A DNA stretch of 5,371 nt, taken from assembly GCA_002371295.1 (NCBI GenBank), contig DFGZ01000115.1, positions 1 through 5,371 of the forward strand, in the 5' to 3' direction. This DNA is from Oribacterium sp. UBA3737 (lineage in GTDB: Bacteria > Bacillota_A > Clostridia > Lachnospirales > Lachnospiraceae). Positions 1 through 5,371 of the stretch are shown one piece after another (position 1 is the first letter of the stretch; each line of letters starts with the position of its first letter). Under the pieces are notes generated by a model, which ran no database searches, was not told the DNA's origin, and saw nothing but the letters and a program-made list of their open reading frames with translations. The translations under genes were made by a program, and so were the position numbers.

Positions 1-13
1 ACATTTCAATATA

Positions 14-43
14 TTGTACTTATGACTACGAAATCCCTATAAT
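14..43 (+). promoter_or_regulatory. Probable promoter of the aconitase gene
   Basis: A perfect -10 hexamer TATAAT (38-43) lies 18 bases after TTGTAC (14-19), which matches the -35 consensus at only three of six positions. Transcription would start near 49-51, leaving a leader of about 32 nt with the ribosome binding site AAGGAG at 71-76. The weak -35 box suggests either an activator or modest strength. The -10 box lies inside a perfect inverted repeat (31-65), so a protein bound there would block RNA polymerase. TATAAT boxes arise often by chance in AT-rich DNA, and no start site has been mapped. Confidence 0.45.
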
Positions 44-65
44 CAAATTATGATTATAGGGATTT
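31..65. repeat. Perfect 15-bp inverted repeat ahead of the aconitase gene (operator or terminator)
   Basis: The arm AAATCCCTATAATCA (31-45) is repeated as its exact reverse complement at 51-65, around a 5-base spacer AATTA. Five T's (63-67) overlap the end, so read as RNA this could be an intrinsic terminator of an upstream gene outside the window. Read as DNA, it covers the -10 box and predicted start of the aconitase promoter and would be a natural repressor site. It contains ATAA-N11-TTAT (39-57), the general shape of a LysR-type T-N11-A site. If it were only a terminator, just 16 bases would separate it from the start codon, too few for a downstream promoter. Confidence 0.8.
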
Positions 66-81
66 TTGTAAAGGAGAAAAC

Positions 82-2367
82 ATGGTTAGACTGACTGATC
101 ACGGTGTTTTTATTGATGAAAAGTATGAGATGATTCCAGGCTTATCTGAAAGACCGATGGGAGCTCCGGAAGATGCTTCGGAAGTCGAAGAAGGCCGTAA
201 AAAAACCATGGCCTACAGGATACTGTCCTGGCATAACCATAGCGGTGACATGAAGAATCTGAAACTCAGGTTTGACTGTATGGTCTCTCCGGATAACAAT
301 TATGTGAATATCCTTCAGACAGCGAGAGCTGCAGGACTTAAGGAATTTAATATACCTTATGTACTTTCAAACTGTCATAATACACTTTGCGCCGTAGGCG
401 GAACCATTCTTGAGGACGATCATGCCTTTGGTCTTTCCAATGTCAGAAAATACGGCGGTATTTTCCTGCCTCCATACAGAGGAGTGCTTCATCAGTACAT
501 GCGTGAAATGATGGCAGGCGGAGAGAAGATGATCCTTGGCTCAGATTCTCATACCCGTTACGGTGCGCTGGGGACTATGGGCATAGGAGAAGGCGGAGGA
601 GAGCTGGTAAAGCAGCTCGTTGGACATACCTATGACATTCCGTATCCAAAGGTAATCGGTGTAAGACTCACAGGAAGTCCAAAGCCGGGAGTAGGTCCGA
701 TGGATGTGGCGCTTTCACTTATAGGAAAGACTTTTTCCAATGGTTTCTGCAAGAACAATGTTCTGGAGTTTATGGGTCCGGGAATCAGAAATCTTTCCAT
801 GGAATTCCGTATGGGCATAGACGTCATGACTACGGAATCCGCAGCGCTGAGTTCTATATGGTGTACGGATGAGCTGACGGAAGAGTACCTTACGGAGCAC
901 GGAAGAGCAGGGGTATATAAGAGACTGGAACCGGAGGCTGGCGCCTACTATGATAAATTTATAGAAATAGATATGGATTCAGCAGAACCTATGATCGCGC
1001 TTCCATTCCATCCCTCCCATGCCATGAGCATCAGAGAATTCAAATCTGATATGGACAGGATCCTGAGAGAAGTTGAGGATGCAGGTAATGCAATAAAGGG
1101 AGATAAAGGAAAACCTTTCAGCCTCAGGCAGCATATAAAAGATGGGGCATTCTATCCTGATCAGGCCCTGGTATCCGGATGTGCCGGAGGACTTTTCGAG
1201 AACATCGTAGCTGTTTCGGACATTCTTAAATCAGGCACCGGAAATGGGATTTACGGAATTAAAGGACAGGAGCTTAATCTTCATGTGAACCCGGCATCAC
1301 TTCCTATAATGGAAGATTTAATGACCAGAGGAATAGGTTCCGAACTTGCACAGGCAGGTGTTACCATGCGTCCATGTATATGCGGGCCATGCTTCGGAGT
1401 AACCGATGCTCCAGCCAACGACCAGCTTTCCATACGTCATGTGACAAGAAACTATCCAAACCGTGAAGGTAGTAAACCTACACAGGGACAGATGGCTGCA
1501 GTGTGTCTTATGGATGCAAGATCAATAGCTGCAACTGTAAGGAACGGCGGAAGGCTTACCGCTGCCACAGAGCTTCAGGATGTTGAATATCGTAATATAA
1601 AACACAGTTTCAATAAAAAGATTTATGAAAATCAGGTATTTGACAATTTTGGACATGCAGATCCCGATGCAGAAATAGTCAAGGGTCCAAATATCGCTGA
1701 CTGGCCTGAAATGGCGGGACTGAAGGATGATCTTCTTCTGAAGGTTGCAGGATCATATAAGGGCTCCGTAACAACAGATGAGATTATACCTTCGGGAGAG
1801 ATAAGCTCATACCGTTCAAATCCCGAAAAGATCTCAGGCTATACCATGGTATCAAGAGACCCGCAGTATGTACCTCTGGCAAAAGCAATAAGAGACATAA
1901 GTACCAAGCCTAATCTTCAGGAAACTGCCAATGCTGTTACCTTCGGGTCTGTCATGATCTCTGATCAGATCGGTGACGGTTCAAGCCGTGAGCAGGCAGC
2001 ATCCTGTCAGAAGGTTCTGGGTGGATTTGCAAATCTTGCAAATGAGTACTCAACAAAACGTTACAGGAGCAATCTTATTAACTGGGGACTTCTCCCTCTC
2101 CGGACAGAGGAGGCTCTGAACATATCTGTTGGATCTTACCTTTATATCAAAGATATAAAGAGCATACTGAAAAACGGAGAAAGCGAGCTTGAAATCATGA
2201 TTGTTGACGGTGATTTCGAAGTGAACAGTGAAGAAGAGCTTAAAGGACTCAGCGCTTCGGATATAGAAAAGCACAGGATAGGCAGCATTAAGGCTACTCT
2301 TGATAAGTTAACGGTGGAAGAAAGAGATATCATAATTTCCGGCAGTCTCATCAATTATTACAAATAA
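82..2367 (+). CDS. Aconitase-family hydratase, YbhJ-like (probable aconitate hydratase)
   Basis: A 761-residue cytoplasmic [4Fe-4S] enzyme, expected to interconvert citrate and isocitrate through cis-aconitate. The cluster cysteines are C367 (SGCAGG) and C434/C437 (CGPC). Other conserved aconitase elements are D155-S156-H157 (GSDSHT), H137 (GVLHQ), R456 and R461 (TRNYPNRE), and the C-terminal swivel domain (about 550-690) with R578 and S634-S635-R636 (GDGSSRE). Compared from memory with mitochondrial aconitase, several active-site positions differ: Asp100 becomes C98 beside the conserved H99, Glu262 becomes D247, Asn258 becomes R243, and no Gln stands at the Gln72 position. This fits the divergent YbhJ-like subgroup rather than AcnA or AcnB, and its length fits that subgroup. 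The start at 82 has AAGGAG five bases upstream, and the gene ends in tandem TAA stops. The neighbouring isocitrate dehydrogenase supports an aconitase role. A different hydratase substrate remains possible. Confidence 0.9.
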   Translation: MVRLTDHGVFIDEKYEMIPGLSERPMGAPEDASEVEEGRKKTMAYRILSWHNHSGDMKNLKLRFDCMVSPDNNYVNILQTARAAGLKEFNIPYVLSNCHNTLCAVGGTILEDDHAFGLSNVRKYGGIFLPPYRGVLHQYMREMMAGGEKMILGSDSHTRYGALGTMGIGEGGGELVKQLVGHTYDIPYPKVIGVRLTGSPKPGVGPMDVALSLIGKTFSNGFCKNNVLEFMGPGIRNLSMEFRMGIDVMTTESAALSSIWCTDELTEEYLTEHGRAGVYKRLEPEAGAYYDKFIEIDMDSAEPMIALPFHPSHAMSIREFKSDMDRILREVEDAGNAIKGDKGKPFSLRQHIKDGAFYPDQALVSGCAGGLFENIVAVSDILKSGTGNGIYGIKGQELNLHVNPASLPIMEDLMTRGIGSELAQAGVTMRPCICGPCFGVTDAPANDQLSIRHVTRNYPNREGSKPTQGQMAAVCLMDARSIAATVRNGGRLTAATELQDVEYRNIKHSFNKKIYENQVFDNFGHADPDAEIVKGPNIADWPEMAGLKDDLLLKVAGSYKGSVTTDEIIPSGEISSYRSNPEKISGYTMVSRDPQYVPLAKAIRDISTKPNLQETANAVTFGSVMISDQIGDGSSREQAASCQKVLGGFANLANEYSTKRYRSNLINWGLLPLRTEEALNISVGSYLYIKDIKSILKNGESELEIMIVDGDFEVNSEEELKGLSASDIEKHRIGSIKATLDKLTVEERDIIISGSLINYYK

Positions 2368-2402
2368 TAAGTCCTATATGTCTTTAAATGTAAACTTGAA
2401 AG

Positions 2403-2433
2403 AAAGACGCGTTCCGTTTGGGGCGCGTTTTTT
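2403..2433 (+). terminator. Intrinsic terminator of the aconitase gene
   Basis: ACGCGTTCC (2407-2415) pairs with GGGGCGCGT (2420-2428), with two G-U pairs, around the tetraloop GTTT. The run T2428-2433 follows, and A/T pairs at 2403-2406 extend the base of the stem. It lies 36 bases after the stop codon and should largely separate the aconitase transcript from isocitrate dehydrogenase. Confidence 0.92.
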
Positions 2434-2462
2434 ATATGTTATAGGAGACATTCGGAAAAATA

Positions 2463-2487
2463 ATAAGGACACGGTTGACAAGTCTTT
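2463..2487. promoter_or_regulatory. Operator-like element, copy 1, over the -35 box of the isocitrate dehydrogenase promoter
   Basis: ATAAGGACAC (2463-2472), five differing bases, then ACAAGTC (2478-2484) recur at exactly the same internal spacing in copy 2. This copy also has imperfect two-fold symmetry: AAGGAC (2465-2470), 11 bases, GTCTTT (2482-2487), complementary at five of six positions. The centre near 2476 falls in the -35 hexamer (2475-2480), so a bound protein would compete with RNA polymerase. The binding protein cannot be named from the sequence. Confidence 0.55.
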
Positions 2488-2503
2488 ATTGCTGGTTTAT
2501 GAT
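2475..2503 (+). promoter_or_regulatory. Strong sigma-70/SigA-type promoter of the isocitrate dehydrogenase gene
   Basis: A perfect TTGACA (2475-2480), an optimal 17-base spacer and TATGAT (2498-2503, five of six) give a near-consensus promoter. Transcription should start near 2510. It sits between the aconitase terminator and the isocitrate dehydrogenase gene, so that gene can be transcribed on its own. The heavily biased codon use of the gene fits a strong promoter. Operator-like elements cover its -35 box and lie just downstream of its start. Confidence 0.85.
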
Positions 2504-2509
2504 ATGAAC

Positions 2510-2655
2510 CATAAGAGATAAGGACACAAGAAACAAGTCCAAAATAACGTGATACTAAGTTAGCTGATATTGATGATAACCGATAACAAACATAAATATT
2601 GACTGACATCTAACACAAACGAACAAACAAAGAGCAAAGAAGCGGGAGGTAAGCC
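2510..2655 (+). other. Long A-rich 5' leader of the isocitrate dehydrogenase mRNA
   Basis: About 145 nt separate the predicted start from the ATG. Positions 2588-2641 are rich in A and C with few G's and form no obvious helix. I see no riboswitch family I recognise and no terminator-antiterminator pair. The ribosome binding site GGAGGT (2645-2650) stands five bases before the start codon. An unstructured leader before a good binding site would favour strong translation. Confidence 0.5.
2518..2540. promoter_or_regulatory. Operator-like element, copy 2, downstream of the isocitrate dehydrogenase transcription start
   Basis: ATAAGGACAC (2518-2527) and ACAAGTC (2533-2539) repeat copy 1 with identical spacing, 17 of 22 bases matching over the unit and every base offset by 55. 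GGAC (2522-2525) and GTCC (2537-2540) form a short dyad 11 bases apart. The element begins about eight bases after the predicted start. A 55-bp offset is about five helical turns, so proteins on both copies would face nearly the same side of the DNA, as in cooperative or looping repression. Confidence 0.55.
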
Positions 2656-3699
2656 ATGAGAGCAGCAGATGACAAAGCAGTAAAGACAGTAACATTTTTC
2701 AGAGGCGACGGAATCGGACCTGAAATTTCAGATTCAGTATTTGCCATTTTCCAGGCTGCACATGTTCCCGTTAAGTTTGAGATATTTGATGTGGGAGAAG
2801 CAGAGTACAACAGAAACGGCAAGCTCATTCCGGATGATGCATTTACATCATTTGAGAAGACAAAGGTTCTTCTCAAGAGTCCTATCACAACACCTGTAGG
2901 AAAGGGATTCCGTTCTCTTAATGTTACTATGAGAAAGAAGTATGACCTTTATGCAAACTTCCGTCCGGCTAAGTCAAATTCGGCAGTTCCTACACCGTTC
3001 CCGAATACTGACATCGTAACATTCCGTGAGAATACCGAAGACCTGTATGCGGGAGTTGAGGAGAAGATCTCGGATAATGAGATGCACAGCATCAAGATCA
3101 TCACAAGGGACAAGTCAGAGAGGATCTGCCGTTCAGCATTTGATTTTGCGGTACAGAACGGACGTAAGAAGGTTACATGTATCCACAAGGCTAACATCAT
3201 GAAGCTTACAGACGGACTTTTCCTGGATGTATTCTATGAGGTAGCAAAGGATTATCCGGATATCGAAGCAAAGGACATGATCGTAGATGCATGCTGCATG
3301 AATCTGGTTCTTGATCCTTCAAAGTTCGACGTTATGGTAACAGAGAATCTTTACGGAGACATCATCACAGATCTTACATCGGGGCTTATCGGAGGCGTAG
3401 GTCTTATGCCTTCTGCTAATGTGGGAACCGATATGGCCATGTTCGAGGCAGTGCACGGTTCAGCTCCTGATATCGCAGGAAAGAATATAGCAAATCCTAC
3501 AGCATTCCTCTGGTCAGCATGTATGATGCTCGATCATATCGGACTCAATGAGTATGGTGATATGATCCGTACAGCTATCAAGAATGTTATGGACGAAGGT
3601 ATCCATACAACAAAGGATATCGGCGGAACAGCTTCCACAACAGAGTATACGGATGCTGTGATTAATGAGGTTAAGAAGCTTCTCGCAATGGCTGCATAA
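2656..3699 (+). CDS. icd: NAD-dependent isocitrate dehydrogenase
   Basis: A 347-residue cytoplasmic enzyme that oxidatively decarboxylates isocitrate to 2-oxoglutarate and CO2, feeding glutamate synthesis. It belongs to the isocitrate/isopropylmalate dehydrogenase family. The isocitrate-binding residues are S87, N89 and R93 (FRSLNVTMR), R103 and R124, with catalytic Y131 and K178 and metal-binding D211, D235 and D239. S87 and N89 favour isocitrate over isopropylmalate. The coenzyme loop HGSAPDIAG (267-275) carries D272-I273 where the E. coli NADP enzyme has Lys344-Tyr345, pointing to NAD+. The C-terminal [12 protein letters not shown] is typical of the short NAD-type enzymes. The start has GGAGGT five bases upstream. 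Lysine is AAG in 25 of 26 cases, suggesting high expression. It follows the aconitase gene, the preceding pathway step, but has its own promoter. A homoisocitrate dehydrogenase is a less likely alternative. Confidence 0.93.
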   Translation: MRAADDKAVKTVTFFRGDGIGPEISDSVFAIFQAAHVPVKFEIFDVGEAEYNRNGKLIPDDAFTSFEKTKVLLKSPITTPVGKGFRSLNVTMRKKYDLYANFRPAKSNSAVPTPFPNTDIVTFRENTEDLYAGVEEKISDNEMHSIKIITRDKSERICRSAFDFAVQNGRKKVTCIHKANIMKLTDGLFLDVFYEVAKDYPDIEAKDMIVDACCMNLVLDPSKFDVMVTENLYGDIITDLTSGLIGGVGLMPSANVGTDMAMFEAVHGSAPDIAGKNIANPTAFLWSACMMLDHIGLNEYGDMIRTAIKNVMDEGIHTTKDIGGTASTTEYTDAVINEVKKLLAMAA

Positions 3700-3841
3700 G
3701 ATATATGAATGGCATCCCGGGTGCCGGAAGCAGTATGGATAAAAAGATATTCAGGCAAAAGGCACGAAGGGGCGTAAGGCAATAAATTAAGCTTATTAAT
3801 GAGTTGGCAGGGTGCAAAATTCTGCTGTTCCCGGAAAATGT
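3700..3841 (+). other. Long 3' untranslated region of isocitrate dehydrogenase, possibly structured
   Basis: The stretch between the stop codon and the terminator stem is longer than usual and holds no convincing gene. Its ends can pair: CCGGAAGCAG (3724-3733) with CTGCTGTTCCCGG (3822-3834), ten pairs with small bulges. Other possible helices are GTGCC (3721-3725) with GGCAC (3761-3765), and GCAG (3807-3810) with CTGC (3822-3825). These compete with one another. It could be a structured 3' region, a small RNA released from the message, or chance pairing. I recognise no known RNA family. Confidence 0.3.
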
Positions 3842-3890
3842 ACACAGAGGTCTATCAAGGAAAAACTTGGTGCGTCCTCTGTGTTTTTTT
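3842..3890 (+). terminator. Intrinsic terminator after isocitrate dehydrogenase
   Basis: ACACAGAGG (3842-3850) pairs perfectly with CCTCTGTGT (3876-3884), followed by seven T's (3884-3890). An inner helix CAAG (3856-3859) with CTTG (3866-3869) can form in the loop. It closes the isocitrate dehydrogenase transcript. Confidence 0.93.
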
Positions 3891-4023
3891 GATTTGATTT
3901 TCTATACTAAGATATGAGTGCAAAGCGGTTAGATACCGACAATAGTTAATAATTAATGATCTGGCGTCGATAATGAGTTTGGGAAGGAATAGTCAAACTT
4001 TACTATTTTTGAGGGGGGCAGAT

Positions 4024-4602
4024 ATGCTTAAGAAAATAGTTATCGGTATTGTGGGCTTTATTTTGGGATTATGTACAACAATCTTTGCAGCTGAACCAAA
4101 GATAAGCATGAACATAAAATATGTTGACTGCTATGAATACAGTACTTTGACATGCAAAAACAGGACCAATGGATCTATTATGTGGAGTAAAAATCTGGAT
4201 CCATTACCGGCGACAGAATTGACAAGATCCCAGTTTCTCGGGATAAATAACGGCTATGCCTATGTCCTTCATGGAGGAACTGTAATGATGCTTGATCCTG
4301 AGACAGGGGCCGTGAAAAAAGAAAATCCTGATTTCGGAGGAGCAAGTGCTTTATGGGTGTTCAGCTCATCAGGTAAACTTTATATGTGTGGATATTATGG
4401 CCCTGATCTTTATGTGATTGATAAAGACGGGAAAACCGTAAGCAGGGTGGAAAGCATAGACAGCCGGTATTATTGGCCGGAATCTATGAAATTCTCCACA
4501 GGAAACAATCTCGTTATAACCTATGGATCAAAAGAAGGAGCAGGGGAAGGGGAGTACTCTGTAGAATTTGATGTGACAAAGTATTTTGGAAAAATAGATT
4601 AA
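4024..4602 (+). CDS. Small exported protein with PQQ/beta-propeller-like repeats, function unknown
   Basis: A 192-residue protein from the chosen ATG, which has a G-rich ribosome binding site (GAGGGGGG, 4011-4018) five bases upstream and begins a clear signal peptide: basic MLKK, a hydrophobic core (5-21), and probable cleavage around FAA (21-23). An earlier in-frame ATG at 3973 would put 17 polar residues before it and has no good binding site. The mature part shows four propeller-blade-like segments: about 38-58 (ending SIMWSKNLD), 74-100 (GYAYVLHG, then MMLDPETG), 117-143 (GKLYMCG, then LYVIDKDGK) and 154-184. Such repeats usually form 6-8-bladed discs, so four segments look incomplete. 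Three cysteines (C36, C44, C122) lie outside the signal region and there is no lipobox. Lysine is AAA in 12 of 15 cases, unlike isocitrate dehydrogenase. I found no convincing promoter in 3891-4023. No specific function can be assigned. Confidence 0.8.
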   Translation: MLKKIVIGIVGFILGLCTTIFAAEPKISMNIKYVDCYEYSTLTCKNRTNGSIMWSKNLDPLPATELTRSQFLGINNGYAYVLHGGTVMMLDPETGAVKKENPDFGGASALWVFSSSGKLYMCGYYGPDLYVIDKDGKTVSRVESIDSRYYWPESMKFSTGNNLVITYGSKEGAGEGEYSVEFDVTKYFGKID

Positions 4603-4663
4603 ACATAATTTAAAACGAAATCATTTTGGGCATCGGTATCTTTGAGAAATACGTAAAATGAAG

Positions 4664-4704
4664 AAGAGCAGGACATCCGGTTTAGGATGAGCTGCTCTTT
4701 TTTT
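4664..4704 (+). terminator. Intrinsic terminator of the exported-protein gene
   Basis: AAGAGCAG (4664-4671) pairs with CTGCTCTT (4692-4699) and CATCC (4674-4678) with GGATG (4685-4689), separated by a 2x2 internal loop, with terminal loop GGTTTA and seven T's (4698-4704). Just upstream, TCATTTT (4621-4627) and AAAATGA (4655-4661) can form a second hairpin. Confidence 0.92.
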
Positions 4705-4784
4705 GAGATTGTTTTTGAATGGAATCAAATACTTATGTCGTGGATAAGCCAAACGGACGGGAAAAAGAGAAATTCCGCTTCGGT

Positions 4785-4928
4785 TTAAGTGAAGTCTCTG
4801 ACTATCTTTATATACTCGGCTGCATGATAGGGCAGGTAACTGTTTTTTCTGTAGGCCGCTACAAAATTGATGGGTGTACTTGGATCTCCGACTGAAAAGA
4901 AACTTAGTGGCTTATCAAGCTTCATGTG
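4785..4928 (-). pseudogene. C-terminal remnant of a LysR-type transcriptional regulator
   Basis: The minus strand encodes about 47 residues ending at a stop codon (4787-4785) that resemble the last part of a LysR substrate-binding domain: PLSFFSVGDPST, then INFVAAYRKNSYLP and EYIKIVRDF. The frame stays open back to about 5169, but the residues before about 4928 do not look like LysR, and no helix-turn-helix is visible in any minus-strand frame up to the next gene. LysR regulators are about 290-300 residues, and only about 390 bp lie between this stop and the divergent transporter start. The DNA-binding end and most of the sensor domain are therefore absent, most simply by deletion. LysR genes are often divergent to their target, so the intact gene may once have controlled the transporter. 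The family call rests on remembered sequence character, not a search. Confidence 0.55.
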
Positions 4929-5109
4929 CTTTAAATGAGAGTTGATTATGCGGAAAATACAGAGAATCCTGATGTGCCGAAGATAGATGATACCTTTGGC
5001 TTCAGAACTGCAAACCTCATTATGGAAGGAAATGCAGTCATACGACTGGGATGAAAGTATTTTAATCATAGAGTATAGATAAAAAGATACATATATTTCG
5101 TCATATTCT

Positions 5110-5136
5110 TGTGTATCCCGGGGAAGGGGATGCACA
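5110..5136. repeat. Inverted repeat 37 bp upstream of the transporter start
   Basis: TGTGTATCCC (5110-5119) pairs with GGGGATGCACA (5126-5136) to give ten pairs, one of them G-U, around a short G-rich loop. No T-run follows on either strand, so it is not a standard terminator. It could be an operator for the transporter or a leader hairpin. Confidence 0.5.
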
Positions 5137-5173
5137 GGTAAATGATCATCAAATATTTCAGGAGATAAATATT

Positions 5174-5371
5174 ATGAATTTCGCATTGATTTCCCTTGTC
5201 GTACTGGCTATCGTGGTGGCAGTCGGCTTCATAAAGAAGATAAACATCGGATTCTTTTCCGTCGGAGCAGCATTTGTTCTCGGAATGGCGGGAGATATGA
5301 CCGCAAAAGAGATTTCAAAGGGCTTTTCAAGCTCCATGTTTGTAACTCTTGTAGGTGTTACCTTCTTCTTC
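5174..5371 (+). CDS. MatC-type dicarboxylate carrier / SLC13-like permease (5' part, runs off the window)
   Basis: The first 66 residues of a membrane transporter, open to the window edge. The start has AGGAGA (5160-5165) eight bases upstream. Hydrophobic segments lie at residues 2-19, about 25-40 and 55-66 onward, joined by a basic turn (KKIN, 21-24) and the loop DMTAKEISKGF. The pattern of helix, short basic loop with N-I-G, helix ending LGMAGD, KEI-KGF, then MFVTLVGVTFFF matches my memory of the MatC N-terminal domain (dicarboxylate carriers, malonate type). The full protein would usually have 10-12 membrane helices. Likely substrates are dicarboxylates such as malonate or succinate, taken up across the cytoplasmic membrane, but this fragment cannot fix the substrate. 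A regulator remnant lies divergently upstream. Confidence 0.75.
   Translation, partial: MNFALISLVVLAIVVAVGFIKKINIGFFSVGAAFVLGMAGDMTAKEISKGFSSSMFVTLVGVTFFF

Larger units (their letters stand above)
4705..5173. other. Intergenic region without an intact gene
   Basis: Between the terminator at 4704 and the transporter start I see only the LysR tail (4785-4928), a hairpin (5110-5136) and AT-rich DNA around 5055-5100. Two short + strand open frames (4719-4895, 58 codons; 4935-5054, 39 codons) have no ribosome binding site, and the first overlaps the LysR tail. No well-spaced -35/-10 pair for the transporter was found. Confidence 0.6.

Noticed and set aside
630..900. Minus-strand open frames inside the aconitase gene
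   Set aside because: They lie opposite a clearly conserved protein, have no ribosome binding site and show no recognisable protein features. The same holds for minus-strand frames around 2050-2354, 2610-3200 and 3534-3845.
2551..2585. Four GATA tetramers in the isocitrate dehydrogenase leader
   Set aside because: The spacing is irregular (15, 9 and 7 bases) and such short AT-rich words are expected by chance.
2570..2598. Second promoter candidate in the leader (TTGATG, 17 bases, TAAATA)
   Set aside because: The -10 box matches only three of six bases, and a much better promoter lies upstream.
3946..3956. Small palindrome TTAATAATTAA upstream of the exported-protein gene
   Set aside because: It is short, AT-only and has no well-placed -35 partner, so it is not distinguishable from background.
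3973..4023. Upstream ATG extending the exported protein by 17 residues
   Set aside because: It lacks a good ribosome binding site and would place a polar stretch before an otherwise textbook signal peptide. The ATG at 4024 has a G-rich site at the right distance.
4719..4895. 58-codon + strand open frame
   Set aside because: There is no ribosome binding site, its second half is antisense to the LysR tail, and it resembles no protein I know.
4935..5054. 39-codon + strand open frame
   Set aside because: The residues look plausible for coding, but there is no ribosome binding site and no family I recognise. It is kept only as a possible fragment at a deletion junction.
1..5371. CRISPR arrays, tRNA or rRNA genes, insertion sequences, phage genes
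   Set aside because: No regularly spaced repeats, tRNA cloverleaf, transposase or terminal-repeat pair with target duplication was seen.

Overview
The window reads as chromosome from an anaerobic, AT-leaning Firmicute, most likely a Lachnospiraceae-type bacterium (Butyrivibrio/Roseburia-like). The reasons are the AGGAG-type ribosome binding sites, the U-tailed intrinsic terminators behind each complete gene, an aconitase of the YbhJ-like 'hydratase' type, an NAD-type isocitrate dehydrogenase, and a MatC-type dicarboxylate carrier. The placement comes from remembered gene types, not from a search. All intact genes are on the + strand.

Layout. Positions 1-81 hold a probable promoter whose -10 box lies inside a perfect 15-bp inverted repeat, just ahead of the aconitase-family gene (82-2367). 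A strong terminator follows (2403-2433). Positions 2434-2655 hold a near-consensus promoter (TTGACA-N17-TATGAT) flanked by two copies of a bipartite, operator-like element exactly 55 bp apart, then an A-rich leader of about 145 nt, then isocitrate dehydrogenase (2656-3699). An unusually long 3' region (3700-3841), possibly folded, ends in a second strong terminator (3842-3890). A small exported protein with PQQ/beta-propeller-like repeats follows (4024-4602), with its own terminator (4664-4704). Positions 4705-5173 hold no intact gene. They contain the C-terminal tail of a LysR-type regulator on the minus strand (4785-4928) and a hairpin at 5110-5136. The window ends inside a MatC-type transporter gene (5174 onward).

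Function. Aconitase and isocitrate dehydrogenase are two successive steps of the oxidative branch of the citric acid cycle (citrate to isocitrate to 2-oxoglutarate). In fermentative anaerobes this branch chiefly supplies glutamate. No citrate synthase is visible here. The two genes are neighbours but look separately transcribed, with different control elements. The transporter may move a dicarboxylate such as malonate or succinate, a loose thematic link only.

I see no phage, CRISPR, toxin-antitoxin or other novel multi-gene system. The points most worth a second look are the twin operator-like elements around the isocitrate dehydrogenase promoter, the changed active-site residues of the aconitase homologue, the palindrome over its -10 box, and the decayed regulator beside the transporter.
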